The position numbers were made by a program, and so were the translations under genes. A stretch of 64,000 bases of DNA from the NCBI GenBank assembly GCA_016706545.1, contig JADJJK010000009.1:62001-126000 (forward strand), in the 5' to 3' direction. Each line of letters begins with the position of its first letter. Positions within the stretch are counted from its first letter, which is position 1. This stretch comes from Myxococcales bacterium. Lineage in GTDB: Bacteria > Myxococcota_A > Polyangia > Haliangiales > Haliangiaceae. The notes beneath the pieces are model-generated. The model was not told where the DNA came from. It searched no databases and saw nothing but the letters and a program-made list of their open reading frames with translations. Below are positions 49,202-58,687 of the stretch, piece by piece.

Positions 49202-51235
49202 CTACTCGTCTGCCGCCGGCAAGACGCGCACCACCAGCGCGCTCGGCGTGGCGGCGGCGCGGTGGACTCGATGGGTGGCCTTCACGAAGTCCTGTGCCTT
49301 GGCCTGGAAGATGGGCACGAAGGTCTGTGGGTTGCGATCGATGAAGGGGAACCAGGACGACTGGATCTGGATCATGATCCGGTGGCCGCGACCGAAGGTG
49401 TAGAAGACGTCGTTGATCGGGAAGGTGACCGGGGTGGTCTCGCCGGGGACAAACGGCTTGGGCGTGGCGCCGCCGTCGCGATACCGGCCGCGCATGGGCT
49501 CGCCGCGCACCAAGATCTGCTTGGCGCCGAGGTTTGGCCGCTCGCCGGTGCGCTCGTCTAGCTCGGTCCAACCGGGCATGGTGTCCGGGTTGACGTCGAT
49601 GAGCTTCACCACCCAGTCAGCGTCGGTGCCGGTGGTGCTGACGAACAGCTCCGCCGTCAGCGGTCCCGCCAGGGTCACGTCGCGATCGAGCGGCGGGGTC
49701 TGATACACCAGCACGTCCGGCCGGCGCGAGGCGAAGCGCTGGTCCTCGGCGGCGTAGTTCGCGGACCAGCCCTGCGTCACCTCCTGGGTGTACGGCACCG
49801 GTCGCGCGGGATCGCTTGGGTACTCGTCGAACCCGCCGGCGCTGGCGTCGGCCGCTGGCGGCGCGTCGAACGCCAGGCCGCCGCCCGGCTGCAGGTACAG
49901 CCGCGCTTCGCGCGTGGCCTTGGGCGGCCACGCATCGAAGCTCCGCCAGCGATCTGCGCCCGCCTCGAACATCATCGCCTCGGCCAGGCCCGGCGCCGGG
50001 CCGCCCTTGAGATGATGGACGAAGAACGCCAGCTCCTTGGCCTGGAACGGCTCCGCGGTGGCGAAGCCGAAGTCGGCGTCGCCCAGCCGGCTGCTGTCGC
50101 CGCGCGCCCAGCCACCATGCCGCCACGGGCCGATCACCAGCGTGTTGGTGATCCCGCGGTTCTGCGCTTCGATGGCGCGATACGTGGCCAGCGGGCCGTA
50201 GAGATCCTCGGTGTCGTACCAGCCGCCGACCACCAGCATCGCCGCCTTGATGTTGCGCAGGTGCGGCAGCAGGTTCCGCGCCTGCCAGAACTCGTCGTAG
50301 TCCGGGTGGGCGGCGATCTCGTTCCAGAACGAGACCTGGCCCTTGAGATAGGCGGGCTCCAGCTCCGCCAGCGGGCGCAGATAGAACTGGTAGGCGTCCG
50401 GAGTCCCAAACGGAAAGGGATCGCGGTCTTCGTCGGCGGTGGGCTTGGGTCGCGGCAGGCCAAAGCGAGAGAAGAAGGCGAACGAGAGCTGGACGTTGAA
50501 CGCGCCGTGGCGGTGCATGTCGTCGCCGCGCCACCAGTCAGCGATGGGCGCCTGCGGGGACACCGCCTTGAGCGCAGGGTGCGAATCGATGGCGCCCGCC
50601 GAGGCATAGAACCCAGGGTACGAGATGCCCTTTAGTCCCACCTTGCCGTTGTGATCGGGCACGCGAGCCAGCAGCCAGGCGATGGTGTCGAAGGTGTCGG
50701 TGCTCTCGTCGATCGCCTTGGGATCCGCCGGCCCCTTCTTGCCGAGCTGCGGCCGCACGTTGACGAACTCTCCTTCGGACATGTTGCGACCGCGCACGTC
50801 CTGGAAGACGAAGATGAAGCCCTCCTTGGTGAAGGCGGGCCCCATGAGCGACGACGAATATCGATCCACGCCGTACGGCGCCACCGAGTAGGGGGTGCGC
50901 GTCATCATGATCGGATAGCGCTTCTGCGGACCGGCGTCGTTGGGCACGTACACCGCGGTGAACAGCCGGACGCCGTCGCGCATGGGGATCTGGTACTCGA
51001 ACTTGGTGTACCGGCTGCGCACGTACTCGGCTTGCTCCTCGCTGGCCGCGCCGCCTCGGCTCGCGGGCCCAGGTGGCGCAGCGGGCGGAGTGCGCGGGGC
51101 GGGCGCCGGCATGGCCAGCGAGGGCCCGGCCGCGCCGGCGCCGCCGGGGGCTCGACGTTCGCGTTCTCGGCAGGCGGAGAACGTGAGCACTGTAGCAGCA
51201 CAGAGGCACGAGGCGAGCAGGCGCGAGCGCGGCAT
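49202..51235 (-). CDS. CocE/NonD-family (X-Pro dipeptidyl-peptidase-like) serine hydrolase, lipoprotein
   Basis: About 677 aa. Signal peptide with lipobox-like FSAC. The N-terminal alpha/beta-hydrolase domain has nucleophile motif GISYPGFYA (Ser in G-x-S-x-x-G form), and YVPNDAGPQKRYPIMMTRTPY and ADWWRGDD are typical. GPWRHGGW holds the probable catalytic His. The C-terminal jelly-roll (about 460-677, LTAELFVSTTGTDADWVVKL) fits S15/CocE enzymes. It likely hydrolyses acylated or peptide substrates outside the cytoplasm. Start ATG 51235 with AGGGAGGA upstream. Confidence 0.9.
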   Translation of the reverse strand: MPRSRLLASCLCAATVLTFSACRERERRAPGGAGAAGPSLAMPAPAPRTPPAAPPGPASRGGAASEEQAEYVRSRYTKFEYQIPMRDGVRLFTAVYVPNDAGPQKRYPIMMTRTPYSVAPYGVDRYSSSLMGPAFTKEGFIFVFQDVRGRNMSEGEFVNVRPQLGKKGPADPKAIDESTDTFDTIAWLLARVPDHNGKVGLKGISYPGFYASAGAIDSHPALKAVSPQAPIADWWRGDDMHRHGAFNVQLSFAFFSRFGLPRPKPTADEDRDPFPFGTPDAYQFYLRPLAELEPAYLKGQVSFWNEIAAHPDYDEFWQARNLLPHLRNIKAAMLVVGGWYDTEDLYGPLATYRAIEAQNRGITNTLVIGPWRHGGWARGDSSRLGDADFGFATAEPFQAKELAFFVHHLKGGPAPGLAEAMMFEAGADRWRSFDAWPPKATREARLYLQPGGGLAFDAPPAADASAGGFDEYPSDPARPVPYTQEVTQGWSANYAAEDQRFASRRPDVLVYQTPPLDRDVTLAGPLTAELFVSTTGTDADWVVKLIDVNPDTMPGWTELDERTGERPNLGAKQILVRGEPMRGRYRDGGATPKPFVPGETTPVTFPINDVFYTFGRGHRIMIQIQSSWFPFIDRNPQTFVPIFQAKAQDFVKATHRVHRAAATPSALVVRVLPAADE

Positions 51236-51344
51236 AGATCCTCCCTGAAGCTCCCTCACCTTATCAGTCCGGGTCTGCCGCCGGGCGGAGCAAAGCTTCG
51301 CGCCGCGGTCATTTTGTCGACGGAACGTGCGCCCTGAAGCCACC

Positions 51345-51384
51345 GCGACTCGTTGCGACTCGTTGCGACTGCTTGCGACCGCTG
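51345..51384. repeat. 10-nt tandem repeat GCGACTCGTT, four copies
   Basis: Two perfect and two imperfect units lie in the 264-base gap between the GNAT gene end and the hydrolase start. No gene is seen in this gap. Confidence 0.8.
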
Positions 51385-51499
51385 GCCTGCCGCACGCTGG
51401 GAGCTCGAGGGCGCAGTCTGTCAGGTGCGGTCTGGGCGCGGCGCGCCTGGCGTCGAGAAGCGGCTTCAGAGTCGCCCGGGGCGGCGCGCTCGTAGCGCG

Positions 51500-52240
51500 C
51501 TACGCCTCGTCGTCGTCGTCGTCATCGTCGTCGCCCCCGCGCACCTGCATGGGCGCGTTGGAGTCGTGCGGCGGCAGCTTCTTGAGCAGGTGCAGCACGG
51601 CGGAGACCCACTCGGCGGGGCGCTGCGCGGCGAGCTGGAAGAAGCGATACAGCGACGTCATGCGCGGTGGCGCGGATGGCGACTCTGCAGGGGTCAGCGC
51701 CGGGAGATCGAACTCGATGGACATCACGCCGGAGCGCACCTCCAGCGAGTACTCCGGGTTGACGCCGGCGATGAGCTCCTTCATCGCGTTGTTGGAGGCA
51801 TGCACCTCACAGCGAAAGCGTCGGACCCCGCGCTCACAGCCGGCGGCCACCAGGCGCATGAACAGCAAGGTGCCCAGGCCGCGGCCATGCACCTCGTCGG
51901 CCACCGCGATCGCGGCCTCGGCCACCTCAGGTTCGTGCGGGTACCGGATCATGCGCGCGATGCCAAGGCCGGTGGCCGGCTGCCCCTCCGCTCCGACGAG
52001 CTGCGCGCCGATCGCGAAGTGGTTCTCTCCGTCGATCTCGGTGAGATAGCGCAGCTCTTCCTCGGACAGCGAGGTCTTGGGCACGAGGAACCGCAGAAAG
52101 CGGGAGTGCTCGGACAGCCCCTGGAAGCCACGGAGCAGCAGCTCCTTGTCACTGGGGCGAATCAGGCGCAAGAGGATGGGCGTACCGTCTCGCAACGAGG
52201 CGCGCTCCTCGTAGTCTGGCGAGAAGAAGCGCTCGGCCAT
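51500..52240 (-). CDS. GNAT-family N-acetyltransferase with poly-Asp tail
   Basis: 246 aa. N-terminal RDGTPILLRLIRPSDKELLLRGF is the usual start of ATP-grasp-associated or free GNAT domains. The acetyl-CoA pyrophosphate loop is VHGRGLGTLLF, and MRLVAAGCERGVRRFRCEV completes the fold. The C-terminal 70 residues add a helical region and end in eight consecutive Asp. The substrate is unknown. Confidence 0.85.
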   Translation of the reverse strand: MAERFFSPDYEERASLRDGTPILLRLIRPSDKELLLRGFQGLSEHSRFLRFLVPKTSLSEEELRYLTEIDGENHFAIGAQLVGAEGQPATGLGIARMIRYPHEPEVAEAAIAVADEVHGRGLGTLLFMRLVAAGCERGVRRFRCEVHASNNAMKELIAGVNPEYSLEVRSGVMSIEFDLPALTPAESPSAPPRMTSLYRFFQLAAQRPAEWVSAVLHLLKKLPPHDSNAPMQVRGGDDDDDDDDEA

Positions 52241-52283
52241 CGGCAGCCTGGTCCTGTGCTCTGCTGTGCTCTGGGACCGCTCG

Positions 52284-52697
52284 CTACTCGGACTCTGCGG
52301 AATGCAGACTCAAAGCGGCCAGCTTGTTCTCTTCCTTGGCGGCGGCGTCGGCGCCGTCCATGGGCTTTTTCTGCTCGGTGATGCCGATCCAGTGGCCGAC
52401 GTGGTTGGCCTCTTCCCGCAGAGGGGCCGGCCAGGCGGCGGTGTCCACGTCATCCAGCGTCTTGGCGCCGGTCACCAGGGCGTTGATGCTCCGGTAGATG
52501 GACCACTTCTCCGGGAGCTCGCTCTCCTCGAAGATCGCGGTGGTCGGGCACTCGGGCTCGCACGCGCCGCAGTCGATGCACTCATCGGGGTTGATGGCGA
52601 GCGAGTTCTTGCCCTCGTAGAAACAATCCACAGGGCACACCGCAACGCAATCGGTGTACTTGCACTTCACGCATGGGTCAGCGACGACGTATGCCAT
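52284..52697 (-). CDS. fdxA: Seven-iron-type ferredoxin (FdxA-like)
   Basis: About 137 aa. Cys pattern CVKCKYTDCVAVCPVDCF followed by CIDCGACEPECP gives one 3Fe/4Fe and one 4Fe cluster, as in FdxA-type proteins. The C-terminal extension (about 70-137) is longer than usual and charged. Start ATG 52697 with AGGAG 8 nt upstream. It carries electrons in the cytoplasm; the partner is unknown. Confidence 0.93.
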   Translation of the reverse strand: MAYVVADPCVKCKYTDCVAVCPVDCFYEGKNSLAINPDECIDCGACEPECPTTAIFEESELPEKWSIYRSINALVTGAKTLDDVDTAAWPAPLREEANHVGHWIGITEQKKPMDGADAAAKEENKLAALSLHSAESE

Positions 52698-52885
52698 TTT
52701 CCAAGACTCCTGAAGGTGCCCCTTGGGGGGCCAAGCATGCGGCATCCTAGCCAATAGTTCAGGAGATCGCCAACCGCCTTGGCGGTCATCGTTCGGTCAT
52801 CGCTCGCAAAGCGCGGGGATCGTGGGTGGGGTGTTGCATGACCCCGGTGGTTGGCGGGCGGCCGCTTTCGCGGCACATTGGGGGC

Positions 52886-53329
52886 ATGATGCGACCTGTC
52901 ATGCTAGCTCTGACCTGGGTGTTGGCACTGGCCTCTGCGGGCTGTCAGCGCAAGCCGGACGCCGCGTCGGAGACAGGCCAAGCGCACGCAGCCCAGGGGG
53001 ACCCGGCGCCCGCTCACAGCACGACGGTGGCGGAGCCTGTCGCGCCTTCCGCGGCGGCCGCTGGCTCCTGGGCCGCCACCCCGCTGGGCCGCGACATGGA
53101 CCGCATCTGCAACGTGATCGAGCGCGCGGGCGTCGCGCACCTGTCCGAAGGGGAGCAGGCGATGGCCACCATCGCCTGGTTGCCCAAGAACATCGAGTCC
53201 GAGGCCGGGCGAGAGTTCCTGGCCTCCATCGCCAACCTCGAGGGCAACGCCAAGGCCGACGCGCTGGAGCAGGGCGCGCGCCGGGTGGGGCTGGCGGAGT
53301 GCGCGCTGGCGCAGCTCTGGCGCGAGTGA
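52886..53329 (+). CDS. Lipoprotein, unknown function
   Basis: About 147 aa. Signal peptide MMRPVMLALTWVLALASAGC with lipobox SAGC. An Ala/Pro-rich spacer is followed by a C-terminal helical domain of about 85 residues with two Cys (RICNVIERAGV and GLAECALAQLW) that may pair. Divergent from the ferredoxin. Family not recognised. Confidence 0.65.
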   Translation: MMRPVMLALTWVLALASAGCQRKPDAASETGQAHAAQGDPAPAHSTTVAEPVAPSAAAAGSWAATPLGRDMDRICNVIERAGVAHLSEGEQAMATIAWLPKNIESEAGREFLASIANLEGNAKADALEQGARRVGLAECALAQLWRE

Positions 53330-53360
53330 GTCGCTCGGGCAGCACGCGGCGAGCGCGAGG

Positions 53361-54083
53361 CTAGGCGTCGCGCTGGTGCGTCTTCGCCTGAGCAAGCTCG
53401 CTGTCGAGCGGCGCGGGCTGGATGTGCAGGCGCCGCTCGATGAGCTCGTGCAGGCCGTAGATGATGGGCGTGACGCCGATGGCGACCACCAGCTTGATGA
53501 GATACGAGGTGGTCACCACGTTGATGTACTCACCAGGCGTGAGCTTGTCGCCAAACGCCAGCGCCTGGATGAGCACGGTGTCAAAGAGCTGAGAGATCGC
53601 GGTGGACCCGGTGGCGCGCAGCCACAGCATGCGGTTGCCGGTCAGCCGCTTGAGCAAGAAGAACACCGAGATGTCCACCAGGCTGGCCAGGAGGAAGGCG
53701 GTCATGGAGGAGAGCTGGATGCGACCAGCCTGCGTGAACACGGTGCTGAAGTGGAGCTCGCCCACGCCGTCCCAGCCTTCGCTCTGGGTGAACGAGGCCC
53801 ACGGCATGGCGCCCGCCGCGTAGGCGATGGCGAAGGTCAGCGCGACCATGGAGAACGCGATGAGGGTGACCCGGCGCACCGCGGTGCGGCCGTAGAACTC
53901 ACTGATGATGTCGGTCAAGACGAAGGTCACCGGGAACGAGAGCATCCCCACCGCGAACACCCACTCACGCCCAAAGAGGTGGAGGCCCGTCAGCTTGCCC
54001 CCGACCAGATCGCCCACGACCAGGCACGTGACGAGCACCGCCACCAGGGTGACAAACAGCCAGGTCCGTGCGTCGAGCTTCAT
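53361..54083 (-). CDS. yhhQ: Vut_1/YhhQ-family transporter (probable queuosine precursor)
   Basis: 240 aa with about six membrane helices. Family motifs include GDLVGGKLTGLHL, the SFPVTFVLTDIISEFYGR signature, and the Asp/Gln-containing helices DISVFFLLKRL and STAISQLFDTVLIQ. E. coli YhhQ imports queuosine precursors for tRNA modification. The ATG at 54083 gives the usual N-terminus. No preQ1-type RNA motif was noticed upstream. Confidence 0.9.
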   Translation of the reverse strand: MKLDARTWLFVTLVAVLVTCLVVGDLVGGKLTGLHLFGREWVFAVGMLSFPVTFVLTDIISEFYGRTAVRRVTLIAFSMVALTFAIAYAAGAMPWASFTQSEGWDGVGELHFSTVFTQAGRIQLSSMTAFLLASLVDISVFFLLKRLTGNRMLWLRATGSTAISQLFDTVLIQALAFGDKLTPGEYINVVTTSYLIKLVVAIGVTPIIYGLHELIERRLHIQPAPLDSELAQAKTHQRDA

Positions 54084-54220
54084 GGAAGCGCCACTGTGCC
54101 ACGGCGGGGCCCGCGGGGGACGCGGGTGCTGACAGCAGGTGCTGACATCCTCGCTGCGGCGGGCGCGTTTTGATGATCCCCAGCGCGTCAGAAAGGACGT
54201 TTTCAGCGTAGCGTTTGCAG

Positions 54221-55612
54221 ATGGCGCACCAGGCACTTCGGCAGCGAAGCGGGCGAGGGCTCCGTGGCGGATCCTGGCAGCGGGCGTGGGCGAGCGCCGC
54301 GCTGCTGACGCTGGTGGCGGGTGAGCTGGCGGCGTGTGAAAAGAAGCCCGCGCCCGAGCAGGTGCAGCGCGCGGTGCAGCTCACGGCGCTGACGCTGGCG
54401 GCGGCGCCGGGCAGCTCGTTGCCGAACCTGCGCACCGCCGCGGATGGCAGCGTGCTGGTGAGCTGGACCGAGCCGGTGGTGCCTGCGGGCACGGCGGGCA
54501 GCGCGCAGCCGTCGTCGCCGGCAGCCGCCCACGCGCTGCGCTGGGCCGAGCTGTCACCGAGCGGCTTTGGCCCGCCCGCCACGGTGGCCACCGGGACCGA
54601 CTGGCTCATCAACTGGGCGGATTTTCCGTCGGTGACCCGGCTTGGGCCGCGCACGTTGCTCGCGCACTGGCTGCGCAAGCGCAAGCCGCCGAGCGGCAAG
54701 GGCATGGCGGGCTATGACATCGAGCTGACGCGCTCCGACGACGGCGGCGGCACCTGGTCTCTACCTTGGCGCCCGCACGGCGATGACACCGAGACGGAGC
54801 ACGGCTTTGTCTCCGTGGTGCCGCGCGGGCAAGGCGGCGCGCTGGTCCTCTGGCTCGACGGGCGCGCCTTCGCTGGGCTCGACGAAGAGGGCGCCGAGCA
54901 GCGCGCGTCGATGGCGCTGCGCTACGCGGTGCTCGAGCCCTCGGCTGGCGGCGGCGACGCGGCGGCGCGCGCGGTGGACACCTCGCTCGAGCTGGATCCT
55001 CGCACCTGCTCGTGCTGCCAGACCGCGGCGGTGGCCACCGGCGACGCCGTGCTCGTCGCCTATCGAGACCGCAGCGCCGACGAGATCCGCGACATCGCCG
55101 TGACCCGGTTCGCGGGTGGGCGCTGGAGCGCCCCGGCGCTGGTCCACGCCGATGGCTGGCACATCGACGGTTGTCCGGTGAACGGCCCCGCGCTGGCGGC
55201 GCGCGGGCAGCGCGTGGCGGTGGCCTGGTACACCGCGGCCGGCGAGCAGCCGCAGGTCAAGCTGGCGCTCTCTGAAGACGGCGGCGTCACCTTCGGGGCG
55301 CCGGTGCGCATCGATCAAGGCAACCCACAGGGCCGCGTCGACGTCGCGCTGGCGGGGGAGCTGGCCGTCGTGTCCTGGCAAGAGCTGGCTGGCCCGGTGG
55401 TGGAGCTGCGCGTGCGCGCTGTGGAGCTGCGCGGGGCAACGCCCGCCGCCCGCGCATCACAGCCCATCGCCGCGGTGGCCGCGGGGCGAGTCAGCGGGTT
55501 TCCACAGCTCGCGGTGCAGGGCGGCGACGCGATCCTGGTGTGGACCAACGCTGATGCTGGGGGCAAGACCGCTGTGGCGGCAGCCCGGATCGCGCTCTCG
55601 GCGCTGCGCTGA
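54221..55612 (+). CDS. Sialidase-like (BNR/Asp-box) lipoprotein
   Basis: About 463 aa. A long basic n-region, then a hydrophobic core with lipobox LAAC. The rest is a beta-propeller-like fold with Asp-box motifs RSDDGGGTWSLP and LSEDGGVTFGAP. A RTCSCCQTAAV segment is typical of bacterial exo-sialidase-like proteins. The arginine triad cannot be confirmed, so glycosidase activity is uncertain. Start at the ATG 54221 rather than the upstream TTG. Convergent with the HipA-like gene. Confidence 0.75.
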   Translation: MAHQALRQRSGRGLRGGSWQRAWASAALLTLVAGELAACEKKPAPEQVQRAVQLTALTLAAAPGSSLPNLRTAADGSVLVSWTEPVVPAGTAGSAQPSSPAAAHALRWAELSPSGFGPPATVATGTDWLINWADFPSVTRLGPRTLLAHWLRKRKPPSGKGMAGYDIELTRSDDGGGTWSLPWRPHGDDTETEHGFVSVVPRGQGGALVLWLDGRAFAGLDEEGAEQRASMALRYAVLEPSAGGGDAAARAVDTSLELDPRTCSCCQTAAVATGDAVLVAYRDRSADEIRDIAVTRFAGGRWSAPALVHADGWHIDGCPVNGPALAARGQRVAVAWYTAAGEQPQVKLALSEDGGVTFGAPVRIDQGNPQGRVDVALAGELAVVSWQELAGPVVELRVRAVELRGATPAARASQPIAAVAAGRVSGFPQLAVQGGDAILVWTNADAGGKTAVAAARIALSALR

Positions 55613-55650
55613 CCGCGGCGCGCCAGCGCCGGCGAGCGCCGGCTGCTTGG

Positions 55651-56898
55651 TCAGATCAGCAAGGCGTGCGGCTGCAGCAGCGGCACCGAGCGCCAGTGGC
55701 GCGTGAGGCCTTCCCGGTATCCTGGCGGAACCTGGGGGCTGTCACGTAACGTGGCCCAGACGTCCGCAAGCCTGGCGATGGTGTGCTCGACGATCCCCAC
55801 GGCTTCATCGGGCGAGACCGTCGTGGACATGGTCCTCTCCACCCGCTGCGCGAGGACGCGAAATCGATCAGCGGTCACCGCGGAGAACAGCTTGCTGCCA
55901 CCGAGCTTGAACGCCATCTCACGCGAGAAGTCCTGCCATTGAGCAGTGAACACCTGATCGTAGAGGGGACTTAGCTGGGCGTGGACCTGATCCGGGTACA
56001 CCACCGACCAGTTCTTTGCGTGCGCATCTGCGTTGCCGGTGGCCACCATGAGCGCCAGCCGGCGCAGGATTTCGCGGTACGCATCGTCTCCAATGATTCG
56101 CAGCGCCAGTGCCGCCAGCGACTCGTACGTCAGGTCGTCGTACTTGCGCTCAGGGCCGCGGCCGAGGATCTGCTGAAAGTCCTCCTGGTGAATGCGCTCG
56201 CCCTGATCCCCTCGATCGAAGCGCCTGATGACAAACACCTGAACCGATGTGTTTCCCTGTACCGGGATGTTCGCCAGGTCCGCTAGCTGGCGAAGCTCCG
56301 TGGTGGGCACATCGAAGCCAGCGCGCCTCGCCCATTCCATCGTGGTCCACTCATTGCCGGCCAATCCGTCCAGCGCGTCATAGGCGATCTTGACGATCCA
56401 GGTGCCCCGTTCGTCACTGCCGGGGAGCAGAAAACGTTCGCCGGCGCGTAGCATCGAGAACTTGAGCTGCACCCCGGCGAGCGAGAAACGCAACCCGGCT
56501 TGGGGCTCGGCCAGGCTAGCTGGCGCGGCCAGCGCTGGCGCTTCGCCCTCCTGCAACTGGACGATCACCGCGCCCGGGAGGTCTCTGCCCACGGCGCACA
56601 AGAGCCCCAGATGATCTCCAGGCGGGATGCCAAGTCGCTCGTGCAACATGGTCGACAGATGCCCTTCGGGGACCAGGTTGGCAAAGAACGATGGCAGCCG
56701 CTGCTCGATATCCGAGCCGCGCTGGATGCCTGAGGGGTGGTCTTCGAACCACTGGCCGAGGACGGGGCGTCTCGGAAGGCGTCGATAGGCTTCATGCAGC
56801 CGGAGCTCGACGAGCCCACGATCATCCTCGTGGAGCAGGCCCACCGGCAGCTTGGCCAGGAACACCTCCGCCACTCGCCCTGCCGAACGCCGGGTCAT
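55651..56898 (-). CDS. HipA-like serine/threonine kinase (toxin-like)
   Basis: 415 aa. HipA fold: an N-terminal domain with LPSFFANLVPEG and DHLGLLCAVG (usual in HipA), glycine-loop-like FSLAGVQLKFS (138-148), ATP Lys170 in WIVKI, catalytic GNADAHAKN (Asp291, Asn296) and metal-binding PLYD (Asp314). HipA toxins phosphorylate tRNA synthetases and cause dormancy. Instead of a HipB repressor, the gene just upstream encodes a DUF262 protein, and the two overlap by 4 nt (ATGA), so they are co-translated. No HTH antitoxin is seen nearby. Confidence 0.88.
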   Translation of the reverse strand: MTRRSAGRVAEVFLAKLPVGLLHEDDRGLVELRLHEAYRRLPRRPVLGQWFEDHPSGIQRGSDIEQRLPSFFANLVPEGHLSTMLHERLGIPPGDHLGLLCAVGRDLPGAVIVQLQEGEAPALAAPASLAEPQAGLRFSLAGVQLKFSMLRAGERFLLPGSDERGTWIVKIAYDALDGLAGNEWTTMEWARRAGFDVPTTELRQLADLANIPVQGNTSVQVFVIRRFDRGDQGERIHQEDFQQILGRGPERKYDDLTYESLAALALRIIGDDAYREILRRLALMVATGNADAHAKNWSVVYPDQVHAQLSPLYDQVFTAQWQDFSREMAFKLGGSKLFSAVTADRFRVLAQRVERTMSTTVSPDEAVGIVEHTIARLADVWATLRDSPQVPPGYREGLTRHWRSVPLLQPHALLI

Positions 56899-58619
56899 TG
56901 TCCGCTCGCTTCTGCTGGTGCGTCGGCCATCTGGGCCAGGATGTACTCGAGCGACGGGCGGTCGCTCCGCTCCCACTCCCCGAGCCGGTCACTCAGCGCG
57001 TTCACGGCATCGTTGATCAGCTGGGCACGAGACCTCAGCGCCGCCTGCAGATCTCCGCTCTGCAGGTGTTGGACCACGTCGGGTGAGATCGCGTGTGACG
57101 ACAGGATCCGGGGCGCCAGGTTCGCAGCGTCGCGGAGCAGCGCGAGGATCTCTTCGCAGGCAGGCCCGGTGCCTGGCAGCAAGAGGCGGTTGGCAGCGGT
57201 CCGGTCGAGATCCATGCCGCTTTGCTCGGTCAACGGCACGAGCAAGCGGGCCGCTTCACTCCCCCCCTCACGGACCAGCTCGGCCACGTCGACCTCACCT
57301 GTCTGCGGCTCTTCTGTTGGCCCAGCGGTCGTGCGTGAGAACAGGTCAGCGGTGAGCGGACGCGGAGGAGGGAACGCGAGCGGCCGCAGCGCCGCCATCC
57401 CCAGCAGGGCGATGCGGGACTGCGCGCTTCGCGGATCGAAGCGGTGCTTCTCCACCTCGAACGGCTCTCGTCGACGGGCAGCCAGCGCCAGCAAGCGCTG
57501 CACGCTTGCTTCCTCGTCGCTGTCGATCGCGCGGACGCCGCCCCGTCGCAGCCGGCGTTCGTCTCGATGAGGATCCTCCAGCGTGCGCCAGACCCAGCGG
57601 GCCAGCAGCGCGAGCGTTCGCGGACCAGGCTCGGGGTGCAGGCGAAAAAAGCGCGTCAGCACCGGTAGCGGCGTGGAATGTGGCAGCAGCCGAAGGTGGG
57701 GCAGCTCCAGGTGCACGCGGAGGAAGGAGAGGGTGGCTCGCAGCGCGGGCGCCGCCTCGCTGACCGCGCCATCCAGTTTGTCTGGGCTCTCGCGGACATG
57801 CTGCCCGAAGCTGCGGGTCACATCGAGGCCAGCGAACGCGACCAGCGAAGGTAAGAGCTGGGAGTCTTCGTCCGGGCGCCCCATCCCCAGGGTCTCGAGC
57901 TGACTGGCCAGCTCAGGCAGCGAAGTGGGGGCCTCTCGCTTGTGCGCGAACAAAGCGTCGTGGACGTCGACCCACGCGAGCGGCTTTCCAGCGCTGTTCA
58001 CTCGATGGAAGATGTCGCTCAGGACTTTTGTGTCCTGGGTGTCGATGACGTACACGGGAACCCGGTACTCGCGGAGCCGTCGGCCTGCCTCGAAGACGAT
58101 GCGGCGGAGGCCGGCTTCCTGACCGTGGCGCCACTCAAAGATCCACTCGCTCAACTCGGTGTTGTTGAGCAGCTTGGGCAAGGGGACCCACTGCGATGCG
58201 GGAGCCGTGGGCGGCGAGCGCGGCGCCGCGAAGGTCTCGCTGACGGGATCGAAGTAGACGGAGTACGGGTCCTTGGGGTGAAGCGGGGCTGCACCTCGCC
58301 CCAGCCCCGCGGCGAGCGACGTGAGCCGTTGCTGGCCGTCCACGACCCACCATGCGTGTTCCAGCTCCGCGCCGAAGAGCTTCAGCGGTCCGAGCTCTAT
58401 CTCGTCCGCGTCGGCGTGGGCTCGCTGAAAGAGCAACGATCCAATGGGGAAGCCGCGATAGATGCTGTCGAACAGCTCGAGCACGTGCTTGGTCTCCCAG
58501 ACCAATGGTCGCTGGAACTTGGGGATGCGCACCGCGCCACGCAGGACGCGCGCCACCAGGTCCTCTACGGACTCGGCGCGCGCATCTGGCCGGCTGAGCA
58601 ACCCCGCAGGAGACGCCAT
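56895..58619 (-). CDS. DUF262 (GmrSD N-terminal-like) protein
   Basis: 574 aa. DUF262 domain at the N-terminus: IPKFQRPLVW, YRGFPIGSLLF and the signature VVDGQQRLTSL (DGQQR at 94-98), then IFHRVNSAGKPL. This fold is related to ParB-type NTPase/nucleases and forms half of the type IV restriction enzyme GmrSD. The DUF1524 HNH domain of GmrD is not present; the C-terminal 350 residues are helical and unrecognised. It overlaps the HipA-like gene downstream (ATGA). The ATG at 58619 gives a sensible N-terminus. A role with the HipA-like kinase in a toxin or defence module is inferred. Confidence 0.85.
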   Translation of the reverse strand: MASPAGLLSRPDARAESVEDLVARVLRGAVRIPKFQRPLVWETKHVLELFDSIYRGFPIGSLLFQRAHADADEIELGPLKLFGAELEHAWWVVDGQQRLTSLAAGLGRGAAPLHPKDPYSVYFDPVSETFAAPRSPPTAPASQWVPLPKLLNNTELSEWIFEWRHGQEAGLRRIVFEAGRRLREYRVPVYVIDTQDTKVLSDIFHRVNSAGKPLAWVDVHDALFAHKREAPTSLPELASQLETLGMGRPDEDSQLLPSLVAFAGLDVTRSFGQHVRESPDKLDGAVSEAAPALRATLSFLRVHLELPHLRLLPHSTPLPVLTRFFRLHPEPGPRTLALLARWVWRTLEDPHRDERRLRRGGVRAIDSDEEASVQRLLALAARRREPFEVEKHRFDPRSAQSRIALLGMAALRPLAFPPPRPLTADLFSRTTAGPTEEPQTGEVDVAELVREGGSEAARLLVPLTEQSGMDLDRTAANRLLLPGTGPACEEILALLRDAANLAPRILSSHAISPDVVQHLQSGDLQAALRSRAQLINDAVNALSDRLGEWERSDRPSLEYILAQMADAPAEASGQ

Positions 58620-58687
58620 GCCAGGATCGTACAAGGCCTGGCGTCCTCGCGCCACGGTTGCCGAGGCGTAAGGGCAGCGCTCGGGTG

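Noticed and set aside
54084..54220. preQ1 riboswitch upstream of the YhhQ-like transporter
   Set aside because: No recognisable preQ1 aptamer core or A-rich tail was found in the short leader.
55613..55650. GCCGGC inverted repeat between convergent genes as an intrinsic terminator
   Set aside because: Short GC-rich palindromes are frequent here and no T-run follows on either strand.
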